Source: JABDJL01 sp963664065 (GTDB taxonomy: Bacteria; Pseudomonadota; Gammaproteobacteria; Xanthomonadales; SZUA-36). Taken from it: a DNA stretch of 64,000 bases. The stretch covers positions 2,418,001 to 2,482,000 of the forward strand of contig OY760942.1 of the NCBI GenBank assembly GCA_963664065.1, given 5' to 3'. The position numbers were made by a program, and so were the translations under genes. Positions 49,641 through 58,781 of the stretch are shown here, piece after piece. Every line of letters begins with the position of its first letter. Positions within the stretch are counted from its first letter, which is position 1. The notes under the pieces are model-generated. The model did not search any database, was not told where the DNA came from, and was given only the letters and a program-made list of their open reading frames with translations.

Positions 49641-50224
49641 CAGGAGCTTCCATGACCGGAGTTATAAATCACACCGTTGGCGGCAAGGTAAAGCTTGAAA
49701 ATTTCAGCCGCCTCCGAGCGCAATACGTCCAGCTCTACCTCAATGCTCCTGTCCCGCAGGGACTGAACCCAATTGCCGGGCTTTTCACCCTCGTCAAATC
49801 CCGCAGCTTCAGCGTCAGATTTGCGGGCACCACACACCAGCTTTCGGACTCCCGACCATGGCACCGCACCAAAACACATTGCGCAGGGTTCGCAAGTGGT
49901 AACGAGGCTCAGACGGCCCTTTTGCGACAGGTCCCAATCCCCCAGCCTGTGCTGGGCCAGGCTCAGGGCCACCATTTCAGCATGCGCGATTGAAAGCCCG
50001 GATTCCGTGACCAGGTTGACGCCCACCGAAATCACTGCTCCGCTGAAAGGATCAATGACGGCTGCTCCAAATGGACCACCCGAACCCTGGTGTACGTTTT
50101 CCGTGGCAAGCGAGATGGCGAACGCCATGCCTTCTTCATCACCAAAGATATCTGAAGACCGGCTCGCGGCCCAGTTTTCCACCCACGACGGCAGCTCGAA
50201 TTTGCATTGTTGGCTGAGACCCAC
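49640..50224 (-). CDS. Nucleoside/guanine deaminase family protein
   Basis: A zinc-dependent cytidine-deaminase-fold enzyme of 194 residues. The HAE motif (AHAEMVALSLAQ, His81 and Glu83) and CEPCAMC (Cys111, Cys114) supply the zinc ligands and catalytic acid. GGPFGAAVID and the C-terminal length resemble guanine deaminases and related nucleoside deaminases rather than TadA, which is normally shorter. Substrate cannot be fixed by eye. It begins 2 nt after rlmB and is coupled to the nitrilase gene. Confidence 0.85.
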   Translation of the reverse strand: MGLSQQCKFELPSWVENWAASRSSDIFGDEEGMAFAISLATENVHQGSGGPFGAAVIDPFSGAVISVGVNLVTESGLSIAHAEMVALSLAQHRLGDWDLSQKGRLSLVTTCEPCAMCFGAVPWSGVRKLVCGARKSDAEAAGFDEGEKPGNWVQSLRDRSIEVELDVLRSEAAEIFKLYLAANGVIYNSGHGSS

Positions 50225-50226
50225 AG

Positions 50227-51003
50227 CTAAAGCTTAACCTTATTGCGCTGACGTTGTATCTCGTAAAGGCAAACACCCGTTGCCACTGAAACATTCAGGC
50301 TTTCAATCATTCCCGCCATCGGAATTTGCAGGTGAAAATCACACAATTCACCGGTCAGGCGACGCATTCCCTGGCCCTCGCTGCCCACGACCAGGGCCAT
50401 CGGTCCGGTCAGGTCCTGGTCGTATATCGTTTTTGGCGACTCTTCAGAGGTTCCGGCAATCCATATTCCGGCTTTCTTCAGTGCTCGAAGCGTGCGGGCC
50501 AGATTAGTGACCTGGAACAAGGGAACAATTTCGCTGGCACCGGCGGATGTTTTTCTGACCACCGGTGTCATACCTGCCGACCGGTCTTTTGGAATAACCA
50601 CGGCATTGACTCCGGCAGCTTCGGCTGTGCGCAGGCATGCTCCGAGGTTGTGGGGATCCTGCACACCGTCGAGAACCAAAACCAATGCATCATCTGCTGC
50701 ATTCTCCAACAGTGGAAGCAATTCCGACTCGGCCGGCGGCGTGAAATCATGTAATAAGGCAATCACATCCTGGTGCCGCGTGAATCCGGACATCTGGTCC
50801 AATTGTTCACGAGGCCGCTGTTTGACTTCAATTCCGGCGTCCTCGGCCAGCAGCACGAGGTCGCCGACCCGCTGATTACTTGAGCCTGCGGCAACCTGGA
50901 GCATTCGAATTCCGGCTGGATTATTCTTTATGGCTGCGGCAACGGGCTGAATACCAGCCAGTACCTGTTGTGCTTTTACTTTGCCGGATGCAGGAGAATT
51001 CAT
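50227..51003 (-). CDS. rlmB: 23S rRNA (guanosine(2251)-2'-O)-methyltransferase RlmB
   Basis: RlmB is a SPOUT methyltransferase that modifies G2251 in the ribosomal P loop. The N-terminal substrate-binding domain (about 1-90) is followed by the knotted domain: LVLVLDGVQDPHNLGACLRTAEAAGVNAVVIPKDRS (motif 1), LVVGSEGQGMRRLT (motif 2) and IPMAGMIESLNVSVATGVCLYE (motif 3). Length 258. It directly abuts rnr, the usual rnr-rlmB pair. Confidence 0.95.
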   Translation of the reverse strand: MNSPASGKVKAQQVLAGIQPVAAAIKNNPAGIRMLQVAAGSSNQRVGDLVLLAEDAGIEVKQRPREQLDQMSGFTRHQDVIALLHDFTPPAESELLPLLENAADDALVLVLDGVQDPHNLGACLRTAEAAGVNAVVIPKDRSAGMTPVVRKTSAGASEIVPLFQVTNLARTLRALKKAGIWIAGTSEESPKTIYDQDLTGPMALVVGSEGQGMRRLTGELCDFHLQIPMAGMIESLNVSVATGVCLYEIQRQRNKVKL

Positions 51004-53178
51004 TCATTCCACCAATTCAAAATCAATTTTTCGCTCAGAGATATTCACCGATACAACACGTACCCTGAGTTGATCTGCCAACTGGAACACCCTGCCGCGG
51101 CGCTCACCCTTTAAACTGTGCGAGACCGGGTCAAAATGATAATAGTCATTGGGCAGTCCGGTTACGTGTACCAGGCCGTTGACGTTTCCATGATCGAGTT
51201 CAATGAACAGGCCAAACGAAGTGACGCCTGAAACCAGTCCGTCGAATTCATCACCAAGGTGACGCTCCATGTAAATGCACTTTAAGCGGTCGTGTACATC
51301 CCGCTCTGCTTCCTCTGCCCTTCGAGCGCGCTGGGAGCTTAATTCGCAGAGCCTTTCCATATCCTTTTGTGTATAACGATAGTTTTTCTCATTTCCCCGC
51401 TGCAAATAGTGGTGAATTGCCCGATGCATCAACAAGTCCGGATAGCGGCGAATGGGTGAAGTGAAATGCGAATAGGCCTCCAGTGCCAGCCCGAAATGTC
51501 CCTGGTTTTCAGTCTTATACTCTGCAAGGCTCTGCGACCGGAGCAGTACCGCCATGATCAGCTTTTCATCCGGCCTGCCACGCGCCTGCTCTACAACTTG
51601 TTCAAAATCTGCTGGTTCTGGCTGATCTCTCCAGGTCACTTTCATACCCTGGCCTCGCAGGAATTCCGCCAATGACTGCAGCTTCATATCCGGTGGACTT
51701 GCATGAACCCTGAATGGCGCCGGAATTGCTTGTTTCATCATCAGGCGCGCAGCTTCAACGTTGGCCAGGATCATACTTTCTTCAATCAACTTGTGCGCAT
51801 CATTTCTTTGCACAGGAACGAGGTCTGAAACCACGCCGTGTTCGTCAAACCGAAATGCCACCTGCTGGGTTTCGAAATCTATGGCGCCGCGTTTCAGCCG
51901 CGCTTTTTTCAATACTTTGTAGAGATCATGCAAATCGTCAAGGTTTGCACGTATTTCCTGAGAGCGGTTTTGGTGCCGAAGTTTTCCGGATTCGATGTAT
52001 TGCCAAACCTGTTGGTAGGTCAGGCGTGCGTGTGAACGCATGATGCCCGCTACAAACTTTGAATGGCTTACCTTCCCGTGTTCGTCAATCGACATGTCAC
52101 AGGCGAGGCACAGCCGGTCTTCAGCCGGTTTCAGAGAACACAGGCCATTCGACAGCGCCTCGGGTAGCATCGGGATCACACGGTTGGGGAAATAGCTCGA
52201 AGTAGCGCGATTGACAGCCTCCGCATCGAGTACGCTGCCGGCTTGAACGTATGCAGATACATCCGCGATCGCTACCAATAATCGCCAGCCTTTTGATGTC
52301 CTTTTGGCATACACGGCATCATCGAAGTCGCGCGCATCTGCCCCGTCAATCGTTACCAGCGGTAATTTCCGCAAGTCCTTGCGGCCCATGGCCATGTTTT
52401 CCGGGACGCTGCCTCCGAATCCTTCAGCCTCGGCTTCTACTCCTTCTGGCCACTCATGTGGCAGATTGAAGTCGCGAATCGCGATCTCGGTGGCCATTCC
52501 CGGCGTGCCGGCCTGCCCCAGCACTTCGAGTATCCGCCCGACAGGCGGTTTGTTGGCGGTTGGCTGGGAAACAATGCTGGCCAATACGATCTGGCCAGGT
52601 TTGGCGTCGAGTGTATCTGAAAGCGGAATGAGTACATCGTGATTGATACGGGGATTGTCGGGAACAACCAGGGCGATACCGCTCTCTTCGATGTATCGTC
52701 CAACGATGGCCTCATTGGCCCGCTCAAGTACCTCTCTGATAACACCTTCTTTGCGTCCACGCCTGTCAACGCCCACCGCGCTGGCCAATACCCGGTCGCC
52801 GTTCATCACCGAACGCATCTGGCGCGGTGAAAGGTAAAGGTCATCCCGGCCCTGGTCGGGAATGACGAATCCAAAGCCGTCCTTATGCGCGCTGATACGG
52901 CCACTGATCAAATCCATTTTTGCAGACAGCCCATAGGCATTGCGCCTGTTCTTGATGAGCTGACCGTCGCGCACCATTGCAATCAGGCGGCGGCGCAGAA
53001 TTTCACGCGGGCCGTCGTCCCAAATCTCAAGCGCTTCGAAAATCTCCCTTCTTTTCAAGGGCCGGCCGTGCGCTTCCATCAAGGCGATCACAGCATCCCG
53101 ATCGGGTGCTTTAGCCTTGATGTTTCTCTTGTTCGAGGCAGATTGGTATTTTTTATCTTTTTTGGTCATTTGGATCAT
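51004..53178 (-). CDS. rnr: Ribonuclease R
   Basis: RNase R is a 3'-5' exoribonuclease that degrades structured RNA and helps in trans-translation. Cold-shock domains (SGRISAHKDGFGFVIPD) precede the RNB core with the metal aspartates in TIDGADARDFDDAVYAKR. FTSPIRRYPDLLMHRAIH follows, and an S1 domain (FDGLVSGVTSFGLFIELDHG) ends the protein. The start is ambiguous: ATG 53178 gives 724 residues, ATG 53169 is three codons shorter, and TTG 53208 is open but has no ribosome-binding site. The product is a bit shorter than E. coli's 813. Confidence 0.94.
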   Translation of the reverse strand: MIQMTKKDKKYQSASNKRNIKAKAPDRDAVIALMEAHGRPLKRREIFEALEIWDDGPREILRRRLIAMVRDGQLIKNRRNAYGLSAKMDLISGRISAHKDGFGFVIPDQGRDDLYLSPRQMRSVMNGDRVLASAVGVDRRGRKEGVIREVLERANEAIVGRYIEESGIALVVPDNPRINHDVLIPLSDTLDAKPGQIVLASIVSQPTANKPPVGRILEVLGQAGTPGMATEIAIRDFNLPHEWPEGVEAEAEGFGGSVPENMAMGRKDLRKLPLVTIDGADARDFDDAVYAKRTSKGWRLLVAIADVSAYVQAGSVLDAEAVNRATSSYFPNRVIPMLPEALSNGLCSLKPAEDRLCLACDMSIDEHGKVSHSKFVAGIMRSHARLTYQQVWQYIESGKLRHQNRSQEIRANLDDLHDLYKVLKKARLKRGAIDFETQQVAFRFDEHGVVSDLVPVQRNDAHKLIEESMILANVEAARLMMKQAIPAPFRVHASPPDMKLQSLAEFLRGQGMKVTWRDQPEPADFEQVVEQARGRPDEKLIMAVLLRSQSLAEYKTENQGHFGLALEAYSHFTSPIRRYPDLLMHRAIHHYLQRGNEKNYRYTQKDMERLCELSSQRARRAEEAERDVHDRLKCIYMERHLGDEFDGLVSGVTSFGLFIELDHGNVNGLVHVTGLPNDYYHFDPVSHSLKGERRGRVFQLADQLRVRVVSVNISERKIDFELVE

Positions 53179-53280
53179 TATCAGGGTTTCAAGAGACAAT
53201 TGGCACAAGGAAGTGCCAACATGAGCGACAGCGAGTGAAGGAGCGTAGCAGACCCACGCGTCTGCGCAGCGACATGCAAT

Positions 53281-53298
53281 TCGACCATCGATGGTCGA
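53281..53298. repeat. Perfect 18-bp palindrome downstream of tRNA-Leu
   Basis: TCGACCATC and GATGGTCGA meet without a loop. It lies in the 160-bp stretch between tRNA-Leu and rnr, next to another symmetric element (GCAGAC/GTCTGC near 53249-53266). It could be an operator or a processing site for the tRNA transcript. Confidence 0.6.
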
Positions 53299-53315
53299 TA
53301 TTGCTCATTGACGAA

Positions 53316-53339
53316 GGCACCATTTTTTCTCCGAAAAAA

Positions 53340-53346
<7 letters not shown>
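53316..53346. repeat. Inverted repeat overlapping the tRNA-Leu 3' end
   Basis: GGCACCATTTTTT (53316-53328) and AAAAAATGGTGCC (53334-53346) are perfect 13-bp arms around a 5-nt loop. On the minus strand the first arm is the tRNA 3' end GGCACCA followed by six T. The second arm could compete with the acceptor stem, and the T run could end transcription. Confidence 0.8.
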
Positions 53347-53427
<81 letters not shown>

Positions 53428-53676
53428 ATCAGGCCATAAAAACATTGATTCAGGCCGCTTTGCGTTCAGGGGAAGTGGGGAACCCCGGAACCGGAGCGCA
53501 CTCTACCGATTTGGCTTTTGAGTGTCAATAGAACCAGAAGCTAACAGGTCTTCCGGCGAACCGGCAACCGGTTTTCAAGACACGCCCATGAATACATCCA
53601 TGTAGGGATCTGGCGCAACATCCATGTTGCTCAAGGTCTTGAAAACGGTCACCTGCTTCACCGAAAGACAAAGTGT
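53428..53676. other. Spacer between purA and tRNA-Leu
   Basis: These 249 bases hold no gene. The promoter for tRNA-Leu should be here on the minus strand but no strong -35/-10 pair stands out. The left part contains the structured inverted repeat at 53567-53649. Confidence 0.4.
53567..53649. repeat. Nested inverted-repeat element downstream of purA
   Basis: Outer arms ACCGGTTTTCAAGAC (53567-53581) and GTCTTGAAAACGGT (53636-53649) pair with one bulged G. Inside are two smaller hairpins, TACATCCATGTA (53593-53604) and GCAACATCCATGTTGC (53615-53630), which share ACATCCATGT. The 83-bp unit looks like a dispersed intergenic repeat (REP- or MITE-like). It could also act as the purA terminator. Confidence 0.7.
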
Positions 53677-54975
53677 TCAAATTGAACTCAATGGGTGCTT
53701 CAGGATGATATTTTCACTTCGATCGGGGCCGGTTGAAATCATGTGTATGGGCGCACCGGTCAAATTCTCGACTTCCCTCAGGTATGATTGTGCTGTCGCC
53801 GGTAGCGCGTCAAAGTCTGTAACGCCACGGGTAACTTGCTTCCAACCGGGAAAAGATTGGTAAACCGGCTCAAGATTTTCCCAGTCTTCAGGGTTGGCTG
53901 GTGGGGTACTGATTTCTTCACCATCCAGCAGGTATGCCGTACAGATTTTCAACTCATCCATGCCATCCAGAACATCAAGCTTGGTGACGCAGAATCCGGT
54001 CAATCCATTTAGCCTGACCGAGCGCCTTAGCGCCACGGCATCCAACCAACCACATCGGCGGGGGCGGCCGGTAGTTGCGCCAAATTCGACACCGCGCTCG
54101 GCAATCCCTGCACCCACATTGTCAAATAATTCGGAGGGAAACGGCCCTGCTCCCACCCTGGTGGTATAGGCCTTGACAACGCCCAAAACATAATCAATGG
54201 AGTCCGGCCCCACACCTGCACCGGTGCAAACGCCTCCAACTGTGGTATTGGATGAAGTGACATAAGGATAAGTGCCGTGATCAATATCCAGCAGAGTTCC
54301 CTGTGCGCCCTCGAAAAGGATCTTCTTACCCTGCTCTCTTAAGTCATGCAATGTGCCACTGACGTCTCCGGCCAGCGCTTCAAATTCAGCACCAAGCTGT
54401 AGCGTGTCATCCAGCGTTTTTTGCACATCCAGCCTTTGTTTTCCGAAACGGTTCACCAGCACAAAGTTGTGGTAATCCATTACGGCAGCCAGTTTTTCCG
54501 ATAGAGCACTCGCATTGCGCAGGTCGGAAATACGAATTCCCCGCCGCGAAGCCTTGTCTTCGTAGGCCGGACCGATTCCACGGCAGGTGGTGCCAATGGC
54601 TTTATGACCACGTGCTTCCTCGCGTGCCCGGTCCAGTGCCTCGTGATACGGCATGATCACCGGGCAGGAGGGAGAAATCGTCAACCGGGAGCGCACATCG
54701 ACGCCCTGGGCTTCCAGCCGGTCAGTCTCGATCTTGAGCGCAGCTAAGGAAAGCACCACACCATTCCCGATCAGGCATTGCACACCCGGTTGCATGATAC
54801 CGGCGGGGATAAGGTGAAGAACGGTCTTGTCACCGTCGATAACGAGGGTGTGCCCGGCATTGTGTCCACCCTGGAATCGGACCACTGCGTCCATTTCACG
54901 GCTCAAAAGGTCAACAATTTTGCCCTTGCCTTCGTCACCCCACTGGGTACCCAGTACCACGATGCTGGTGGTCAT
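53677..54975 (-). CDS. purA: Adenylosuccinate synthetase
   Basis: PurA joins IMP and aspartate using GTP in AMP synthesis. I start at ATG 54975 (MTTSIVVLGTQWGDEGKGKI), giving 432 residues, identical in length to E. coli; the frame opens 27 codons earlier without conserved sequence. GDEGKGK (phosphate loop), VVRFQGGHNAGHTLV, GTTCRGIGPAYEDK and TTGRPRRCGWLDAVALR are the family signatures. It follows hflC and the DUF2065 gene, the usual context. Confidence 0.97.
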   Translation of the reverse strand: MTTSIVVLGTQWGDEGKGKIVDLLSREMDAVVRFQGGHNAGHTLVIDGDKTVLHLIPAGIMQPGVQCLIGNGVVLSLAALKIETDRLEAQGVDVRSRLTISPSCPVIMPYHEALDRAREEARGHKAIGTTCRGIGPAYEDKASRRGIRISDLRNASALSEKLAAVMDYHNFVLVNRFGKQRLDVQKTLDDTLQLGAEFEALAGDVSGTLHDLREQGKKILFEGAQGTLLDIDHGTYPYVTSSNTTVGGVCTGAGVGPDSIDYVLGVVKAYTTRVGAGPFPSELFDNVGAGIAERGVEFGATTGRPRRCGWLDAVALRRSVRLNGLTGFCVTKLDVLDGMDELKICTAYLLDGEEISTPPANPEDWENLEPVYQSFPGWKQVTRGVTDFDALPATAQSYLREVENLTGAPIHMISTGPDRSENIILKHPLSSI

Positions 54976-55083
54976 TCTTGTATATTCCGTGTTGTGAACC
55001 CCAATAAGGGCATTGCGTTTATCCGGCCCGCAGAAAGCCGCTTCGCTCTTACACAACGATCAATTGAAACCATGTGAATCTGT

Positions 55084-55269
55084 TCAGTTAAGCAGTTGTA
55101 GCAGTAGTGCCCCGGAAAGCATACTGGTGATACCCGCAATCCGAATGCCGCGGGTACCCAATTTTGACGCGTCTCTCATGACCTTTAACCAGGTCGATGG
55201 CGCAATTCCCGGCAGCAGGCCTTCCAGGATTAATAGCAGCCCAACCGCAGTCAAAAGATCCTGTGTCAT
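55084..55269 (-). CDS. DUF2065 small membrane protein
   Basis: A 61-residue protein with two hydrophobic helices (LLTAVGLLLILEGLLPGIAP and GIRIAGITSMLSGALLLQLL). It matches the DUF2065 (YjeT-like) family, regularly encoded between hflC and purA in gammaproteobacteria. Function unknown; inner-membrane location is predicted. Confidence 0.88.
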   Translation of the reverse strand: MTQDLLTAVGLLLILEGLLPGIAPSTWLKVMRDASKLGTRGIRIAGITSMLSGALLLQLLN

Positions 55270-55305
55270 GAATTGAAACAGTCGTTTTGTTCAGCGACAG
55301 CGGCT

Positions 55306-56172
55306 TCAGTTGCCGCTGTCCTTTCCAAAGTACTCAAAAAACTCTGAACCCGGGTCGAGAACCATTACATCCTGTTGACCGCCGAAGGCATTACTGTAAG
55401 CCTGCAGACTCCGGTAAAAGGCATAAAATTCTTCGTCCGCGCCATAAGCTTGAGCATATATTCCGGTCGCTTTGGCGTCTCCGACACCACGGGTTTTCTG
55501 GCCATCACGTTCTGCTTCAGCAAGTATGACCTGGACCTGACGATCGGCGTCGGAACGAATCCGCTCAGCCTGTTCACGGCCTTCGAAACGATAGAGGTTG
55601 GCCTCTTTCTGGCGATCGGCGGACATGCGCCGGTAAATGGATACGCGCACATCATCGGGCAGCTCGATACTCTTGATGCGAACATCAACAACTTCAACAC
55701 CAAAGTCACCGGCAGCCTCGTTGGCATTCTGCTGGATATCCCGCATGGTGCTCACACGCTGCTCGGAAATAACCTCGACCAGGGTGCGGCTGGCGATCTG
55801 GTTGCGAATTCGCTCACGGACAATTCCGTCCAGGCGTTGACGCGCTATTTGCTCATCACCACCATTGGTCGCGGTGTAATACTTCGACACGTCGGTGATT
55901 CGCCATTTCACAAAGGAATCAACTTCTACGAACTTTTGTTCAGATGTAATCATCGCCTCCGGAGAGGTATCCAGGGTGAGCAAGCGGTTTTCAAATGTGC
56001 GAACGTTGTTGACAAACGGCAATTTAAAATGAATGCCGGGCTGATAATCGGACTTCACGATCCGGCCCAACTGGAAGCGGATGGCGTACTCGGTCTCCTT
56101 GACCGTAAACAGGCTTGAAAGCAGAACACCGCCCAGAACGACAAGCAAAATCGTTATTAAATTCCTGTTCAT
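55306..56172 (-). CDS. hflC: HflC, regulator of FtsH protease
   Basis: HflC with HflK forms the membrane complex that surrounds FtsH and modulates its proteolysis. One N-terminal membrane helix (LITILLVVLGGVLLSSLF) is followed by an SPFH/band-7 domain (ETEYAIRFQLGRIVKSDYQPGIHFKLPFVN) and a coiled coil (REQAERIRSDADRQVQVILAEAERDGQ). The 288-residue length is slightly short of E. coli's 334. ATG overlaps the hflK stop (ATGA). Confidence 0.95.
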   Translation of the reverse strand: MNRNLITILLVVLGGVLLSSLFTVKETEYAIRFQLGRIVKSDYQPGIHFKLPFVNNVRTFENRLLTLDTSPEAMITSEQKFVEVDSFVKWRITDVSKYYTATNGGDEQIARQRLDGIVRERIRNQIASRTLVEVISEQRVSTMRDIQQNANEAAGDFGVEVVDVRIKSIELPDDVRVSIYRRMSADRQKEANLYRFEGREQAERIRSDADRQVQVILAEAERDGQKTRGVGDAKATGIYAQAYGADEEFYAFYRSLQAYSNAFGGQQDVMVLDPGSEFFEYFGKDSGN

Positions 56173-57296
56173 CGTCTGCTCTCCCTGTTCGCTGACCGGC
56201 CCTGGCCCGAAGGACTGTCAGTACCCTGCGGATTTCCTGAATTGGTGCCCAAAATGGGTGGAATTCGGCCAGCACTCTGGCTGCCACCCAATGAATCCAG
56301 AGGCAGGTACAGGATATTAGCGTTCGATTCAACATCGAGCAGCACCTTCCTGGAACGTGAGAAAACACTTTCCATGGTTCGCAGGTACAAACGCTTGCGC
56401 GTCACATCCGGAGCCTGCCGGTATTCCGCCAGCACCTGCGTAAAGCGATCTGCCTCACCGTCGGCAAGTGCAATAGTTGCTGCACGATAGCCCTCGGCTT
56501 CCTGTTCAATTCGAGCGGCTGCACCTCGCGCCTCGGGCACAACGCTATTGGCATGCACCCTCGCTTCTTCGATAAACCGCTCGCGATCCTCACGGGCCCG
56601 GATAACATCGGAATAGGCCTCCTGGACCTGTGAGGGTACGGTCACATCGGTGAGGTTAAACTGTGTAATCAGGATACCTGCCTGGTAACTGTCGAGGGTA
56701 TCCTGCAGGACCTTGCGGGATTCCTGTCGCACCTTCTCACGTGTTGAACCTTCGAGAATGTCATCCAGGCCGGTGGTACCCACAGACTCGCGCAAGGCGC
56801 TTTCAGCTGCCTGCTTGAGCGTGACTTCCGGGCTGCGAACCTTGAAAAGAAAGTCCTGCGCGCTCGAGATCCGGTACTGGACCTGGTAACTGAATTCGAC
56901 CAGGTTTTCATCCTCGGTAAGCATATGACCCTGATCGTCTACCGAACGCACACTACTCACATTGACATTGAATAATGTTTCTATCGGACGGGGCAAAGTC
57001 AGGTTGATACCGGGTTGAAGTTCCCGCGAAAACTTGCCAAAGCGAAGTACTACACCGCGCTCGGCTGCATCGATGATATGAACAGCGTCCCAGCCGGCCC
57101 AAAACACAAGCAGCAGCAGGACCAGGGAAAACATTCCACCGCCTCCGGAACTGGAATCACTGCGCCCGTACCCGCCTCCAAAAATCGACCGCACACGCGA
57201 TTTGACATTTTTGAACACATCGTCCAGGTCAGGGGGTTGCTGGTTACCGGAATTCCAGGGATCTTTGTTTCCCTTGCCGGGTTCTTTCCAGGGCAT
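56169..57296 (-). CDS. hflK: HflK, regulator of FtsH protease
   Basis: Partner of HflC. From ATG 57296 (MPWKEPGKGNKDPWNSG, AGGAG upstream) the product is 375 residues. A Gly/Ser-rich N-terminal part (PPDLDDVFKNVKSRVRSIFGGG) precedes a membrane helix (MFSLVLLLLVFWAGWDAVHI) and the SPFH domain (RGVVLRFGKFSRELQPGINL). A coiled coil and a Gly/Pro-rich C-terminus follow. The open frame reaches 57350, but the ribosome-binding site favours the internal ATG. It lies 148 bp after hflX, with a possible heat-shock promoter in that gap. Confidence 0.95.
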   Translation of the reverse strand: MPWKEPGKGNKDPWNSGNQQPPDLDDVFKNVKSRVRSIFGGGYGRSDSSSGGGGMFSLVLLLLVFWAGWDAVHIIDAAERGVVLRFGKFSRELQPGINLTLPRPIETLFNVNVSSVRSVDDQGHMLTEDENLVEFSYQVQYRISSAQDFLFKVRSPEVTLKQAAESALRESVGTTGLDDILEGSTREKVRQESRKVLQDTLDSYQAGILITQFNLTDVTVPSQVQEAYSDVIRAREDRERFIEEARVHANSVVPEARGAAARIEQEAEGYRAATIALADGEADRFTQVLAEYRQAPDVTRKRLYLRTMESVFSRSRKVLLDVESNANILYLPLDSLGGSQSAGRIPPILGTNSGNPQGTDSPSGQGRSANRESRR

Positions 57297-57380
57297 ATGA
57301 CTCTCCTGTAAAGGGGTATTTGTCGGGTCCAGCTTACAGGCTCGCACCATCAGCGGACAATTGTTTGATTGATAAGTGCA

Positions 57381-57409
57381 AACTTGGGTTGACGGGCAGT
57401 TGTTTCAAG
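57381..57409 (-). promoter_or_regulatory. Possible sigma-32 promoter before hflK
   Basis: On the minus strand CTTGAAA (57403-57409) is a perfect -35 box. Fourteen bases later CCCAAGTT (57381-57388) is a poor match to the -10 consensus. The same bases form part of a 7-bp inverted repeat (ACTTGGG/CCCAAGT). FtsH-related genes are often heat-inducible, which fits, but this is weaker than the grpE and dnaK promoters. Confidence 0.35.
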
Positions 57410-57444
57410 CCCAAGTGCGTTCTGGCTGCAATTTTCAGCAGGAT

Positions 57445-58773
57445 TTAACGGGAAACGGCCCTTGCTGTGACGTTTGCCCTGTCAACCGTGAGAACCTGGT
57501 CTCTGATCAATGCACCCATTGCCCCGGTTTGACCGGCCAGTCGTTCAGCCAGGTTCAAAGGCAAATCAAGAAACAGAATCCAGCAACCATCATCGGCGAA
57601 CTTTTCTTCCATCACCACGCCCATCTCGAATAATTGTGCACGCAAGCGGGCATTGCCACTGTCCAGACGAACATGACTTCTGATCCGGTCGCCGGCCAGG
57701 TGCTGGCAAATTGCTTCCTGCAATTCATCCACACCCAACCCATCCCGGGCGGATATGGATACTTGCGTAATTACCCCGTTCCCGTCCTGTTGAACGTCCG
57801 CTTGCCGGCCAAGCCGGTCAATTTTATTGTAAACGCGAATCACCGGAATCTGATCTGCAGAAATTGAGGTCAACACATCTTCAACTTCTTCCCTGCGCTC
57901 AGCACAAAATGGATCTGAGGCATCAATGACGTGCAGCAATAAATCCGCCTCACGTGTCTCCAGAAGTGTTGCCCGGAAGGCAGCTATGAGTTCGGTTGGC
58001 AATTGTCCGACAAAACCGACCGTATCTGCAATCAGTACCCTGTTCCCCTGTTGATTGGTGAGTTGCCGAACCGTGGGGTCCAGGGTCGCAAACTGCATAT
58101 CACGGGTATCAACGTCCGACTCGGTCAGCCGGTTGAACAGGGTTGACTTTCCGGCATTGGTATAGCCGACCAATGCTACGGTTTGTACCTCAAGCCGCTG
58201 TCTCTGGCGCCTGCTCTGCTCACGCTGTCGATTGACCTTTTCCAGTTTTGCACGCAATGACCGGATTCGGTGACCGATCAGTCGTCTATCTGTTTCGAGT
58301 TGTGTTTCACCAGGTCCGCGGAGTCCGATACCCCCTTTTTGCCGTTCGAGGTGAGTCCATCCCCGGACCAGTCGGGTAGAGAGGTGCCTGAGTTGTGCCA
58401 GTTCCACCTGCAGCTTGCCTTCGTAGGAACGTGCACGCTGAGCGAATATATCCAGGATCAGGGTAGTGCGGTCAAGCACACGGCACTTGCAGCGCGTTTC
58501 AATATTGCGTTCCTGAACAGCGCTCAATGGCCTGCTGACCAGGACGAGATCCGCTTCGTAATCATCAACCTGGCTGGCCAGTTCGTCGATTTTCCCACGG
58601 CCCACGAAATAACGCGCGTCCGGCTTCTTACGTGGCGCATGAAGCACCGCTACAAGTTCCACACCTGCAGAAAGGGCTAATTCATGGAATTCATCTATCG
58701 CGTCCGGACCGGTTCCGGCAAAACAGGGATGCAGGATGATCGCACGGTTACCGCGCTCCGCCCTGTCAAACAA
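57445..58773 (-). CDS. hflX: GTPase HflX
   Basis: HflX is a ribosome-splitting GTPase induced in heat stress. The N-terminal domain and coiled coil contain RDTLILDIFAQRARSYEGKLQ-like sequence (ILDIFAQRARSYEGKLQVEL) and the conserved RGPGETQLETDRR. The G domain has Walker A VGYTNAGKSTLFNRLTESDV, DTVGFVGQLP (G3) and NKID (G4). Length 442 matches. It starts 8 nt after hfq, the conserved hfq-hflX-hflK-hflC order. Confidence 0.95.
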   Translation of the reverse strand: MFDRAERGNRAIILHPCFAGTGPDAIDEFHELALSAGVELVAVLHAPRKKPDARYFVGRGKIDELASQVDDYEADLVLVSRPLSAVQERNIETRCKCRVLDRTTLILDIFAQRARSYEGKLQVELAQLRHLSTRLVRGWTHLERQKGGIGLRGPGETQLETDRRLIGHRIRSLRAKLEKVNRQREQSRRQRQRLEVQTVALVGYTNAGKSTLFNRLTESDVDTRDMQFATLDPTVRQLTNQQGNRVLIADTVGFVGQLPTELIAAFRATLLETREADLLLHVIDASDPFCAERREEVEDVLTSISADQIPVIRVYNKIDRLGRQADVQQDGNGVITQVSISARDGLGVDELQEAICQHLAGDRIRSHVRLDSGNARLRAQLFEMGVVMEEKFADDGCWILFLDLPLNLAERLAGQTGAMGALIRDQVLTVDRANVTARAVSR

Positions 58774-58781
58774 GGAATCCC

